Shown here in pieces: positions 39,990-48,626 of a DNA stretch of 64,000 bases. Origin of the DNA: Amycolatopsis acidiphila (GTDB lineage: Bacteria > Actinomycetota > Actinomycetes > Mycobacteriales > Pseudonocardiaceae); NCBI RefSeq assembly GCF_021391495.1, contig NZ_CP090063.1:682001-746000 (forward strand), written 5' to 3'. Position 1 is the stretch's first letter. Every line of letters starts with the position of its first letter. The notes below the pieces were generated by a model, which saw nothing but the letters and a program-made list of their open reading frames with translations, was not told where the DNA came from and ran no database searches. The position numbers and the translations under genes are program-made.

Positions 39990-41474
39990 TTACGGAGTCC
40001 CGGTCGGTGATGCCGTATCGCTGGGCGGCGGCGAGCTCGGCTTCGAACTCGGCGAACTCGGCGTCGACCGCCTCGAGCTGCTCGCCGAGTTCTCCGTCGT
40101 TTCCTCGACCGCGCTGCTTCGCCTGGAGGAGCTCCTCGTCGACCTCGTCACGCTGGACTCCGTGCTCCCGGTCTCCGTGGCGCTCTCCGTCGTCTGCACC
40201 AACGAGCTGGTGGTCGCGGGCGGCGGCACGACGGGCTGGTTGTCGGTGATGTTGCTGCTGCCCCTGTCCGGCCCGTTGAACAGCCAGACGCCCAGTGCGA
40301 TCAGCCCGATCACGACGACGCCGCCGATCGCGGCCGGCACCTTCCACTTCCCGGGCTTCTCGTCCTCGTCCTCGGCCGTCGCGGCCGGGTCCTCGTCGTC
40401 GTACCCCGCGTAACCGGCCGGGACGGCACGGGTGCGACCGTCGTAGTCCTCGGTCGGGTACGCCGCGGTGGTGCCGTCGTCGGCGTAGTCGTCCTCGTAG
40501 TCGTCGTAGAAGTCGTCCGGCCGGTTGTTGCCGAGGCTCCCGCTGAACGCCCGCGTGGCACCCGCTCCGGCCGCCGCACCCGCCGCGGCCGCGCCGAGCA
40601 TTCCAGGGGAGGCGATCTGCGTCGGGTCGGCCGGCCCGCCCAGCGGGGTCTCGCCGCGACCGACCGCGTCCAGCAGCTCCTCCGCCTCGGCGGCGGTCGG
40701 CCGGTGGCTCACCTCGGGGTGCAGCAGGACCGCGAGCACGCTCGCCAGCGGGCCGGACTGCCGGGGCGGGTTGATCTGCCCGGCGGCCACCGCGTGCAGC
40801 AGGCTCAGCGTGTTCTCGCTGAGGCCGAACGGGGGCTGGCCCTCACAGGCCGCGTACAGCGTCGAACCGAGCGAGAACACGTCGGCCTCGGGGCCGGGCT
40901 CGCCGCCGATCGCCACCTCGGGCGCCAGGTAGGCGGGCGTGCCGGCGATCATCCCGGTCTTGGTGACCGTGACGTCGTCCTTGGCGCGGGAGATGCCGAA
41001 GTCGGTGATCTTCACCAGCCCGCTGTCGGCGAGCAGGATGTTGCCGGGCTTGATGTCGCGGTGCACGATGCCGACCGCGTGCGCCTCCTTGAGCGCCGCC
41101 GCGATCTGCGCGCCGATCCGCGCCACCTCCTGCGGTGGCAGCGTCTTCCGGTCGCGCAGCACCTCGGCCAGGCTCGTGGACTGCAGGTACTCCATCACCA
41201 GGCACGGATGGTCGTTGTCGTCGGTGACGACGTCGAACACCGTGATCGCGTTGGGGTGGTGCAGCCGGGCCGCGATCCGGCCCTCACGCATGGTGCGTTG
41301 CTTGGCGTCCTCGGCCTCGTGCTGGTCGAGACCGGGCTGGAGCAGGAGCTGCTTGATCGCGACGGTGCGTGCGAGCACCTCGTCGTGCGCCTGCCAGACC
41401 GCGCCCATGGCACCGGTGCCGATCCGCCGGACCACACGGTACCGGCCGGCGACCAGGCGACCCTCGTCGCTCAC
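39990..41474 (-). CDS. Membrane Ser/Thr protein kinase
   Basis: This 494-residue Hanks-type kinase has all motifs: glycine loop IGTGAMGAVW, Lys41, HRDIKPGN (Asp140), DFG (Asp158), and a Thr-containing activation loop ending GTPAYLAPE. A transmembrane helix near 372-395 (VPAAIGGVVVIGLIALGVW) is followed by an outer Ser/Thr/Pro-rich tail without PASTA repeats. GTG 41474 follows AAGGAGGT. Downstream lies the pseudokinase. Upstream are two single-pass proteins with similar extracellular modules, suggesting a signalling cluster. Confidence 0.92.
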   Translation of the reverse strand: MSDEGRLVAGRYRVVRRIGTGAMGAVWQAHDEVLARTVAIKQLLLQPGLDQHEAEDAKQRTMREGRIAARLHHPNAITVFDVVTDDNDHPCLVMEYLQSTSLAEVLRDRKTLPPQEVARIGAQIAAALKEAHAVGIVHRDIKPGNILLADSGLVKITDFGISRAKDDVTVTKTGMIAGTPAYLAPEVAIGGEPGPEADVFSLGSTLYAACEGQPPFGLSENTLSLLHAVAAGQINPPRQSGPLASVLAVLLHPEVSHRPTAAEAEELLDAVGRGETPLGGPADPTQIASPGMLGAAAAGAAAGAGATRAFSGSLGNNRPDDFYDDYEDDYADDGTTAAYPTEDYDGRTRAVPAGYAGYDDEDPAATAEDEDEKPGKWKVPAAIGGVVVIGLIALGVWLFNGPDRGSSNITDNQPVVPPPATTSSLVQTTESATETGSTESSVTRSTRSSSRRSSAVEETTENSASSSRRSTPSSPSSKPSSPPPSDTASPTGTP

Positions 41475-41657
41475 GCGACCTCCTTCGGGGCTGCTTGCAG
41501 GGCGCGACCCGTGGCCGCACGCCCGGAGCGTATGCACATATCGCGGCCCGCAGGCCGGTTCAGCCGAGTCGAGCTCGTGACAAGGCTAGGGCGCTCACTC
41601 TGCGCACATACACTCGGCACGCTTCGGGGCGATTCGAGGTTGCCTGCTATGGCGAAG

Positions 41658-42533
41658 CTAGAGCTGCTCCGCGGACAGCAGCACCGCCCGCGAGATGACA
41701 GCGCTCTTGCCCTTGGTCAGGCTGAGCACCTGCGTGACCCGCAGCCGGGTGCCGTCCTGCTGAAGCATGGTGACCACCGCGCGCACCGTGCCGTCCGACT
41801 GCACCACGACCTCGTCCACGTCCACCTCGGCCATCGAGCTCCACGCCCGGACCAGGTCGCCGGGTTCGTCCCCGGCCAGGTCCGGGGTGAGCATGGCCAG
41901 CGCGTCCTCCGGACGTTGCGTCATGCGCTGGTAGAACTGTTTGACCAAGGCCACCTTCTCGTTGTCGGTGGCCTGTGCCTGGGTCGAGGTGGTGGTCTGG
42001 CCCGCCACGGCGGCGTCGCCGCCGGCGGGCTGGGTCTGGGCGACCGGGACCTGGGAGGTCGCGACGGCGCTGGGCGCCGATGCCCCGGTCTGGCCCTGGC
42101 GCGCGACGTCGGTGGCGTTGGGCACGAAACCGCCGAGCGCGGCGGCACCGGTGATCTGCGGGGGAGCAGGGCTCGCTTCGCCCGCCTTGTCGGGCCGCTC
42201 CCGGGTCAGCATCGAGGACGCGACGACGGCGCCGACCAGCAGCGACGCGGCAGTCGTGAGACCGGCGAGCTTCGCCACCTTCGACAGCGTGCTCTCCGGC
42301 TCGCGCGTGGGCACGACGGTGCCCTTGGCGCGCACCCGGGGCGGCGGCAGGAACTTGCTCGGCTCGTGCGCCGGTTCGGTGAGGTAGGTGTCTTCGACCA
42401 GCTCGAAGTCGAGCTCCTGTGCCGACAGGAGGTCCTCGACGGTGAGGGCGTCCGGCGTCTGCCGGTACCGCCGCCGATCGTGCACGACTCTCATGGCCTC
42501 TGTCCCGGTTGATCGTGTTGTCTGTTCGTTCAT
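41658..42533 (-). CDS. Single-pass membrane protein with NTF2-like extracytoplasmic domain
   Basis: This protein of about 291 residues has a cytoplasmic N-terminus, one helix near 89-109 and an outer domain of about 100 residues (VALVKQFYQRM, AWSSMAEVDVDEVVVQSDGT, VTMLQQDGTRLRVTQVLSLT) that looks like an NTF2-type fold. ATG 42494 is an alternative start. I recognise no named family. It lies upstream of the kinase pair and next to a second protein of the same architecture, so a ligand-binding or sensory role with the kinases is an inference. Confidence 0.6.
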   Translation of the reverse strand: MNEQTTRSTGTEAMRVVHDRRRYRQTPDALTVEDLLSAQELDFELVEDTYLTEPAHEPSKFLPPPRVRAKGTVVPTREPESTLSKVAKLAGLTTAASLLVGAVVASSMLTRERPDKAGEASPAPPQITGAAALGGFVPNATDVARQGQTGASAPSAVATSQVPVAQTQPAGGDAAVAGQTTTSTQAQATDNEKVALVKQFYQRMTQRPEDALAMLTPDLAGDEPGDLVRAWSSMAEVDVDEVVVQSDGTVRAVVTMLQQDGTRLRVTQVLSLTKGKSAVISRAVLLSAEQL

Positions 42534-42642
42534 CAGCGAACCGTGGCGAGTCGTTACCGGCCACCCTCGATCGGTGGACAGCCACCAGGACACGACGAAC
42601 GGCAGTAACGTCACCCAACCGGAGCAACGACCGCGCGAGGGA

Positions 42643-43797
42643 TCAGGAGCCGTCGCTGGCGATCTTGCCGCGCTGGAAGGTCAGCGTGCGCTGCTCGGTG
42701 CTCGCGGAGCCGTTCTTGCGGACCAGCTTCACCGTGCAGACCGTCTTGCCGTCGTACTGGTGCACCTGTACGTGCTCGACCTGGAAATAGGCTACGTCGG
42801 CGTACTTGCGTTCGAGGCCCTGGGTGCCTTCCTGCTGCAGCTCACCGGTGGTCATCGCGTACGCGGCCTGCGGATCCTCGGTGACGGAGTCCAGGAAGGT
42901 CTGCGAGTCCTTGGCCAGCGTCTGCGGGTCGGCCTCGGCGAACTGGAAGCGCCACGGGTCGGCGTCGTACGGCGCCGGGGTGGGCTGCGGCTTGGCCGGG
43001 ATCGGCGTCGTCGTGGGCGTCGGTGCCGAGCTGGGGCCGCTGCCGGTGCTGTCCGTCGGGACGATCGTGGTGCCGGCGGTGCCTTCGGTGGTCGTGCCGT
43101 CGGGAGCGCGGAGGCTGTCGGGACGGCGGGAGGGGTCGCTCGAGGTGCTGGGGTCGGGCGCCGCGTGCCGCCCGCTGGTGACCGTGTCGCTGGAGCGGCC
43201 GGCCGGGCCGGGCACGACGCGCTCGCCCTCGACCGTGGGCAGGCCGCCGCCGAGCCCGGGGATCCAGGCGTCACCGGCCTGGTCGGGCGCGGGCTTGCCG
43301 ACGAGCGCGGACCCGGCGAACAGCAGCGCGACGACGACGCCGCCGGAGGAGGCGGTGGCGAACCACGCGGCCTTGCGCCAGGTGCGGGGCGGGGTGACCG
43401 ACGCGGGGACGCTGCCGAGGTCGAACGAGCCCAGCCCGGTCTCCGGCGGCGCGATGTACACGCGCACGTCGTCGTCCTCGCCGTTCTCGTCGTGGCAGGT
43501 CGGCGGGGTCAGCTTGACCTTCGTCCGCCGTGGCGGCTTCGCGCGCGGCGCCGGGGCGGACGGTGGCACGGGCAGTTCGCCGCGGGCGGCGGGGAACGCG
43601 GGGGTGCCCTCTTCGAGGATCTGGGAGATCAGCGGAAGCGAACCGCGGGCCGGCGGATCCAACGGCCCCGGCGCGAACGAGGAGTGCCGGCCGGCGGCCG
43701 GGCGCGGGGGCACCATGGGTGTCCAGGTGCCCGCGCCGCGCCGGTGCCTGCCGGTTGTGAGAGGAAGCTGTTCGGTCGAATCGGCCCCACCTGTCAT
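42643..43797 (-). CDS. Single-pass membrane protein with extracytoplasmic C-terminal domain
   Basis: This 384-residue protein has a long Pro-rich cytoplasmic part (1-140), a helix near 143-167 and an outer linker rich in Ser/Thr/Pro. The C-terminal ~110 residues (LAKDSQTFLDSVTEDPQAAY, VEHVQVHQYDGKTVCTVKLV, RTLTFQRGKIA) resemble the NTF2-like outer domain of the neighbouring protein. Function is unknown. Order and architecture suggest paralogy with the downstream gene and a shared envelope role. Confidence 0.6.
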   Translation of the reverse strand: MTGGADSTEQLPLTTGRHRRGAGTWTPMVPPRPAAGRHSSFAPGPLDPPARGSLPLISQILEEGTPAFPAARGELPVPPSAPAPRAKPPRRTKVKLTPPTCHDENGEDDDVRVYIAPPETGLGSFDLGSVPASVTPPRTWRKAAWFATASSGGVVVALLFAGSALVGKPAPDQAGDAWIPGLGGGLPTVEGERVVPGPAGRSSDTVTSGRHAAPDPSTSSDPSRRPDSLRAPDGTTTEGTAGTTIVPTDSTGSGPSSAPTPTTTPIPAKPQPTPAPYDADPWRFQFAEADPQTLAKDSQTFLDSVTEDPQAAYAMTTGELQQEGTQGLERKYADVAYFQVEHVQVHQYDGKTVCTVKLVRKNGSASTEQRTLTFQRGKIASDGS

Positions 43798-44066
43798 GCC
43801 GGGTGGACCCCTCTCCCCGTGCCGCGTGACGTCGCCGGGAGGGCGGTTAAGCCGAACGGAGCAACCTGCACACGTGAAGATGCACGTTCATCTGCACGCG
43901 CACGCCGAGTTGGCGCGCGAGTGCCCTTGATCGTGCGAACGTCCACCCCCCAAGGGTAAAAGGCTTCGTCGGCAACGGGAGCACGGGCTCCCAAGTTCAC
44001 CCTGTCGGGGTTAAGCCGCGCGAGAAAGTGCGACTTGCAGTGTGTAACCGCGGTAGTTCGCGGTGT

Positions 44067-44372
44067 TCAGCCGCCGCTGCGGTACTTCGCCTGGGTCGAC
44101 TGCAGCGCCTTGACGGCTACCGCGCCACTACCGGCGGCGACGAGGATGGCGATGATGTCCATCCCGGTTCCCCCGGCCGTGAACAACCAGGCGAGCAACG
44201 ACGCGGCGGTGGTGCCGCCGGCGACCGCCCACCGGCTACGGACGTACTCGGCGACCGGGGTGCCCCCGGCCCGCTTGTTCGCCGCGTTGTTGAGCAGCGC
44301 CAGATAGCCGACATGGCCGAGCGCGGCGAGCACACTGGCTATCGCGATCACGACCGCGATGAAATTAATCAT
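44067..44372 (-). CDS. Small membrane protein
   Basis: This 101-residue protein has three hydrophobic segments (FIAVVIAIASVLAALGHVGY, VAGGTTAASLLAWLFTAGG, IIAILVAAGSGAVAVKAL). No motif is recognisable. It stands between the kinase cluster and chorismate mutase. Codon use fits the neighbours, so it is probably real. Confidence 0.6.
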   Translation of the reverse strand: MINFIAVVIAIASVLAALGHVGYLALLNNAANKRAGGTPVAEYVRSRWAVAGGTTAASLLAWLFTAGGTGMDIIAILVAAGSGAVAVKALQSTQAKYRSGG

Positions 44373-44429
44373 GTCTCCAGTGTGCCCGCGTGCGGCCCGT
44401 CCGGGGTCGGGGAAACACCCTGAAATTAT

Positions 44430-44732
44430 TCAGCGGCCCAGACGCCCGCGGCCCAGGTTGAGCAGCGCCATCGCCAGCTGCCTGCCGTCCGGGCCGAGGT
44501 CGCGGTAGCGCGCCAGCACGTCCATCTCGCGGTTGTAGACGATCCGGGTGCCGCCGGCGGCCATCCGGGCGCGACCGATGGTCTGGGAGACCTCGACCCG
44601 GCGTTTGACGAGGCGCAGGATCTCGGCGTCCAGCCAGTCGATCTCCTTGCGCAGCTCGCCGATCTCCTCGGCCGAGGCGACCGGCTCCGCGGAGGAGACC
44701 TGATCTGGCGTTTCGTGTGTCTGTGCGTTCAT
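44430..44732 (-). CDS. Chorismate mutase (AroQ-type, small)
   Basis: This 100-residue all-helical enzyme converts chorismate to prephenate for Phe and Tyr synthesis. It shows IGELRKEIDWLDAEILRLVK, the conserved RRVEVSQTIGRAR and RIVYNREMDVLARY. The ATG at 44732 follows GGAGGT. The same gene lies beside uvrD1/pcrA in M. tuberculosis (Rv0948c). The mycobacterial enzyme is activated by DAHP synthase, which is not in the window. Confidence 0.9.
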   Translation of the reverse strand: MNAQTHETPDQVSSAEPVASAEEIGELRKEIDWLDAEILRLVKRRVEVSQTIGRARMAAGGTRIVYNREMDVLARYRDLGPDGRQLAMALLNLGRGRLGR

Positions 44733-44780
44733 CTGGACCTCCGGTCGGTCCGGACTCCCACCTGGTCCCAGAGCCGACGA

Positions 44781-44809
44781 AAGCCCCGGGTCCGTGGACT
44801 CCGGGGCTT
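44781..44809 (-). terminator. Hairpin between DUF1707 gene and chorismate mutase
   Basis: AAGCCCCGG pairs with CCGGGGCTT, and inside it GTCC pairs with GGAC. It sits about 90 bases after the DUF1707 stop and 50 bases before the chorismate mutase ATG, on the minus strand. It may be a terminator or a leader structure. Confidence 0.5.
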
Positions 44810-44897
44810 GGCGGTGATTGCGGTCGGACACTACGCGATCACGGGAGCCGGAGTCCGGGTCCCGTAGAAAAATCGGTACGCGTGGTGCCGCATACGG

Positions 44898-45278
44898 TCA
44901 GTATTGCACAACCGACCGCCGGTACCGCAGTCCCGCGTGCCCGACGAGGCTCATCGTGAGCCAGAACAGCGGCACGACCGGCCAGAAGAACGGTGCGCCC
45001 GACGCGGCCCACGCCACGACCAGCAGCGCCCCGAGGAGCGCGACGACGGCGGCGTGCACGCGCAGCGGGGGCGGGAAGCGCCGCTGCGGCACGGGTGCGG
45101 CGGGCAGGTCGGCCACGAAGCCGGCCAGCTCGTCGACGTAGGTTGCGGCATAGACGTCGCCGAGGCGTTGTTCTGTTTCAGCGAGGGTGAGACGGCCCTC
45201 GGCACTGGCTTGCTGGACACGGGCGGCGATCCGCTCGCGCTCGGTGTCCGAGGCGCGGATCCGGGTTTGGGTGGTCAT
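44898..45278 (-). CDS. DUF1707 (SHOCT-like) domain membrane protein
   Basis: This 126-residue protein starts with a DUF1707 domain (IRASDTERERIAARVQQASA, EGRLTLAETEQRLGDVYAA) and has two hydrophobic helices at the C-terminus (VHAAVVALLGALLVVAWAA, VVPLFWLTMSLVGHAGL). The domain is common in actinobacteria and its role is not known. It diverges from pcrA across about 110 bases. Confidence 0.85.
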   Translation of the reverse strand: MTTQTRIRASDTERERIAARVQQASAEGRLTLAETEQRLGDVYAATYVDELAGFVADLPAAPVPQRRFPPPLRVHAAVVALLGALLVVAWAASGAPFFWPVVPLFWLTMSLVGHAGLRYRRSVVQY

Positions 45279-45356
45279 GGACCCGATCTTCCGCGCCGGA
45301 GGAAGGCGCGGCATCGGCTGCCGGGCGACATTCCCGGCTACGTCCTGTGCGGTAGA

Positions 45357-45379
45357 CCGTCGGTGCCCCCGAGTAGCGT
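45357..45379 (+). promoter_or_regulatory. RecA-independent DNA-damage promoter (PafBC-type) of pcrA
   Basis: CCGTCGGTG, eight bases, TAGCGT fits the actinobacterial RecA-NDp consensus TTGTCRGTG-N8-TAnnnT except for the first two bases. The spacing is exact. The -10 ends 9 bases before the ATG, so the leader is very short or absent. PafBC-dependent induction by DNA damage is predicted. Confidence 0.6.
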
Positions 45380-45388
45380 GGATCCCCG

Positions 45389-47767
45389 ATGAGCACCCTC
45401 TTCGATCTCCCTGCCGAAAAGCCCGCGGCCGCCCCCACCGGCCGCCATGCCGACCTGCTCGCGGACCTGAACCCGGCCCAGCGCGACGCGGTGACCCACG
45501 CCGGAGTTCCGCTGCTGGTCGTGGCGGGTGCCGGTTCGGGCAAGACGAGGGTGCTGACCCGGCGGATCGCCTGGCTGCTCGCCCAGCGCGGCGCCCAGCC
45601 GGGGCAGATCGTGGCCATCACCTTCACGAACAAGGCCGCCGCCGAGATGCGGGACAGGGTCGGCGAGCTGGTTGGCCGCCGCGCCAACGCGATGTGGGTC
45701 TCCACGTTCCACTCGATGTGCGTGCGGTTGCTCCGGCGCGAGGCCAAGACGCTGGGCATGTCCTCGAACTTCTCCATCTACGACTCCGACGACACCAAGC
45801 GCCTGATCACGCTGGTGGCCAGGGACCTGGACATCGACCCGAAGCGTTACCCGGCCCGCACGCTCGCGGTGCACATCTCGAACCTGAAGAACGAACTGGT
45901 CGACGCCGAGGGCGCGAAGGACAAGGCGACCAACGACCTGGAGCGCCGGGTCGCCGAGGTGTACGCGGAGTACCAGCGGCGGCTGTCGCTGGCCAACGCG
46001 ATGGACTTCGACGACCTGATCATGCGCACGGTCGAGCTGCTGCAGGTCTTCCCTGACGTGGCCGAGCATTACCGGCGCCGGTTCCGGCACGTGCTGGTCG
46101 ACGAGTACCAGGACACCAACCACGCGCAGTACACGCTGGTCCGCGAGCTGGTGGGCACCGAGCGCAGCGAGTCCGGCGTCGAGCCCGCCGAGCTGTGCGT
46201 GGTGGGTGACGCGGACCAGTCGATCTACGCCTTCCGCGGCGCCACGATCCGCAACATCGAGGAGTTCGAGCGGGACTTCCCCAACGCCCGCACGATCCTG
46301 CTGGAGCAGAACTACCGGTCCACGCAGACCATCCTGTCGGCCGCGAACGCGGTCATCTCGCGGAACCCGAACCGGCGCGACAAGCGGCTGTGGACGGACT
46401 CGGGCGACGGCGAGCGCATCGGTGGCTACGTCGCGGACAACGAGCACGACGAGGCCGCGTTCGTCGCGGGCGAGATCGACGCGCTGGCCGACAAGGGCGA
46501 GGCCCAGTACTCGGACGTGGCCGTGTTCTACCGCACCAACAACCAGTCGCGGGTGTTCGAGGAGATCTTCATCCGGCTCGGCCTGCCGTACCGGGTGGTC
46601 GGCGGGGTCCGCTTCTACGAGCGGCGCGAGGTGCGGGACATGCTGGCGTACCTGCGGGTCATCGCCAACTCCGAGGACACGGTGAGCCTGCGCCGGATCC
46701 TGAACGTGCCCAAGCGCGGTATCGGGGACAGGGCGGAGGCCGTCATCGCCACGCACGCAGAGCGCGAGCGGATCTCGTTCAACGCGGCGCTGCGGGAGGC
46801 GGTCGAGGGCAAGGTCACGCTGCTCAACCCGCGGTCGGCGAAGGCGATCACCGGGTTCGTCGAGCTGCTGGACGGCCTGCGCGAGCTGGCCGACGAGGGC
46901 ACCGAGGTGGCCGACGTCCTGGAGGCGGTGCTGGACCGCACGGGCTACCGGGCGGAGCTGGAGGAGTCGGACGACCCGCAGGACGCGTCCCGGGTGGAGA
47001 ACCTGACGGAGCTCGTGACCGTCGCGCGTGAGTTCACCGAGGCGGCGGCGGAGCTGCCCCCGTCCGAGGACGTGGACGCTGGGGCGCCGGAGCCCGGTTC
47101 GTTGCCGGCGTTCCTGGAGCGCGTGTCGCTGGTGGCGGACGCGGACTCGATCCCGTCGCCCGACGGCGAGGACGAGGAGGAGGACGCCGGCGTGGTCACG
47201 TTGATGACCGTGCACACGGCGAAGGGCCTGGAGTATCCGGTGGTGTTCTGCACCGGGTGGGAGGACGGTGTCTTCCCGCACATGCGGGCGCTGGGCGAGC
47301 CGGCGGAGCTGGCCGAGGAGCGGCGCCTGGCGTACGTGGCGATCACCAGGGCGCGGGAGCGGCTGTACCTGTCGAGGGCGATCACGCGCTCGGCGTGGGG
47401 GCAGCCGATGACCAACCCGGCTTCGCGGTTCTTCGACGAGATCCCGGCAGAGCTGATCGACTGGCGTCGTGAGGAGCCGGTGTCGTCCGCGGGCTCGTAC
47501 GGCTCGCCACGGGCGGCTACCACGTGGGGCCGCCGGTCGTTCGGCGGTGACTCGGCTTCCACACGTCCGGCGCCGACCAAGGGCTGGCAGAACACGGTGG
47601 CGCTGAAGCTCGATGTCGGGGACAGGGTCAGCCACGACAAGTACGGCCTCGGCACGGTGGTCGAAGCCCAGGGCGAAGGCCCCCGAGCCACGGCGACGAT
47701 CGACTTCGGCGCGGCGGGCAAGGTGAAGCTGATGCTGATCGGCAGCGTCCCGATGGTGAAGCTGTAG
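45389..47767 (+). CDS. pcrA: ATP-dependent DNA helicase PcrA/UvrD1
   Basis: This 792-residue SF1A helicase acts in nucleotide excision repair and replication-fork maintenance. Walker A is AGAGSGKTR (about 47-55), motif II is DEYQDTN, and other helicase motifs are [29 protein letters not shown] and YVAITRAR. The C-terminal Tudor-like domain ([15 protein letters not shown]) can bind RNA polymerase. The start ATG lies next to a damage-type promoter. Its stop-codon region is copied into the repeat array that follows. Confidence 0.96.
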   Translation: MSTLFDLPAEKPAAAPTGRHADLLADLNPAQRDAVTHAGVPLLVVAGAGSGKTRVLTRRIAWLLAQRGAQPGQIVAITFTNKAAAEMRDRVGELVGRRANAMWVSTFHSMCVRLLRREAKTLGMSSNFSIYDSDDTKRLITLVARDLDIDPKRYPARTLAVHISNLKNELVDAEGAKDKATNDLERRVAEVYAEYQRRLSLANAMDFDDLIMRTVELLQVFPDVAEHYRRRFRHVLVDEYQDTNHAQYTLVRELVGTERSESGVEPAELCVVGDADQSIYAFRGATIRNIEEFERDFPNARTILLEQNYRSTQTILSAANAVISRNPNRRDKRLWTDSGDGERIGGYVADNEHDEAAFVAGEIDALADKGEAQYSDVAVFYRTNNQSRVFEEIFIRLGLPYRVVGGVRFYERREVRDMLAYLRVIANSEDTVSLRRILNVPKRGIGDRAEAVIATHAERERISFNAALREAVEGKVTLLNPRSAKAITGFVELLDGLRELADEGTEVADVLEAVLDRTGYRAELEESDDPQDASRVENLTELVTVAREFTEAAAELPPSEDVDAGAPEPGSLPAFLERVSLVADADSIPSPDGEDEEEDAGVVTLMTVHTAKGLEYPVVFCTGWEDGVFPHMRALGEPAELAEERRLAYVAITRARERLYLSRAITRSAWGQPMTNPASRFFDEIPAELIDWRREEPVSSAGSYGSPRAATTWGRRSFGGDSASTRPAPTKGWQNTVALKLDVGDRVSHDKYGLGTVVEAQGEGPRATATIDFGAAGKVKLMLIGSVPMVKL

Positions 47768-48119
47768 CGGGTTCCGGTTGCGGCGCCGGTTGTGGCGGGG
47801 AGCGTCCCCGGCGGGGCGCCCCGCCGGTGGTGGCGGGTTCCGGCTTCCGGCGGGGCACCCCGGCGGTGGCGGGTTCCGTTCCGGCGGAGCGCCTCGGCTG
47901 TAGCCGGTTCCGGTTGCGGCTTTCCGGTTCCCGCGGAGCGACTCGGCTGTGGCGGCTTCCGTTCCGGCACCGGTTCCGGCGGAGCGCCTCGGCCGCAGCG
48001 GTTTTGGGTTGCGGCTTTCCGGTTCCCGCGGAGCGCTGTAGCGGCTTCTGTTCCGGCGCCAGTTGCGCGGAGCACCTCGGCCGCAACGGCTTCCGGTTCC
48101 CGCGGAGCGCCCCGGCCTG
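47764..48119 (+). repeat. Degenerate tandem array seeded by the pcrA 3' end
   Basis: About eight units of 34-62 bases run from the last codon of pcrA. Most begin CTGTAGCGG or CTGTGGCGG (a copy of the pcrA Leu-stop context), continue GTTCCGGTTGCGGC, and end TTCCGGCGGAGCGCCTCGG. GTTGCGGC recurs at 47777, 47913 and 48008. Open frames on both strands are low-complexity and not believable as genes. Confidence 0.8.
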
Positions 48120-48203
48120 TCATGAGGCACCGAGGCGTTCTTTTTGCTCCTGGTCCACGGATCCAGCCACCTGAACGCGTCCGTGAGCACCTGAGCCCGA
48201 AAA

Positions 48204-48226
48204 TTGTCGGACCCCTCCGCTATACC
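48204..48226 (+). promoter_or_regulatory. PafBC-type damage promoter before an orphan start
   Basis: TTGTCGGAC, eight bases, TATACC matches TTGTCRGTG-N8-TAnnnT with a few mismatches and correct spacing. It lies directly upstream of a perfect LexA box. Confidence 0.55.
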
Positions 48227-48231
48227 TGATC

Positions 48232-48247
48232 TCGAACACGAGTTCGA
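48232..48247. promoter_or_regulatory. LexA SOS box
   Basis: TCGAAC-ACGA-GTTCGA is a perfect match to the actinobacterial LexA site TCGAAC-N4-GTTCGA. It sits just after the PafBC-type -10 and 18 bases before a strong ribosome site and ATG. Confidence 0.88.
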
Positions 48248-48265
48248 CCAGGAGGAGGGGTTCCC

Positions 48266-48604
48266 ATGCCAGCGATCATCGAGTCACGCTCGCCCTGGCG
48301 CCGGCTCCTGCGCCTTGGCGCACGGGTGTTGAAAGCGGTTTCCGGTGTGCGGTCGCATCGCGTCGGGCGCCAGGCTCCCCCAGACGTCGGAGAGGCCGCC
48401 TCCGCGCGCATGAGAAGCCGCCCACGGCAGCCTCCACGCGGGACTTCCCTACAGGCGCACGCCTCGCGCCACGAACACGGGTCTCCGCCGGATACCCGCA
48501 CGCTGCCGGACGCCGGGGGCCTGAGACCCCACCCGCCGCCAGACAGCGAGGCTGTCTCCGCACGCCTGAGACGCTGCGCGCGACACCCTCCAGACGGGAC
48601 TTCC
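48266..48604 (+). pseudogene. Orphan SOS-controlled start; probable remnant of a 13E12/HNH-type gene
   Basis: GGAGGAGGGG lies 5 bases before ATG 48266, so the start signals are excellent. The first ~30 codons (PAIIESRSPWRRLLRLGARV and on) resemble no family I know. The frame then enters duplicated sequence from the end of the M23 peptidase gene and finally reads antisense through that gene, so the true coding end cannot be set. The dual PafBC/LexA control is typical of 13E12-repeat HNH endonuclease genes of mycobacteria. I infer that such a gene was lost and its promoter and first codons remain. Confidence 0.45.
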
Positions 48605-48626
48605 CTACACGTACACGCCTCGCGCG
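48360..48626. repeat. 156-bp duplication of the M23 peptidase 3' end and flank
   Basis: CGGGACTTCCCTACA plus ACGCCTCGCG occurs at 48439 and again at 48595, 156 bases apart. The second copy covers the last codons and stop of the M23 gene (minus strand). The upstream part of each unit (GAGAGGCCGCCTCCGCGCGC against GCGAGGCTGTCTCCGCACGC, then CTGAGA/ATGAGA) also matches. The copies have diverged considerably. Confidence 0.75.

Noticed and set aside
45338..48190. 950-codon minus-strand frame over pcrA and the following repeats
   Set aside because: It is antisense to a clear helicase gene, with repetitive low-complexity ends.
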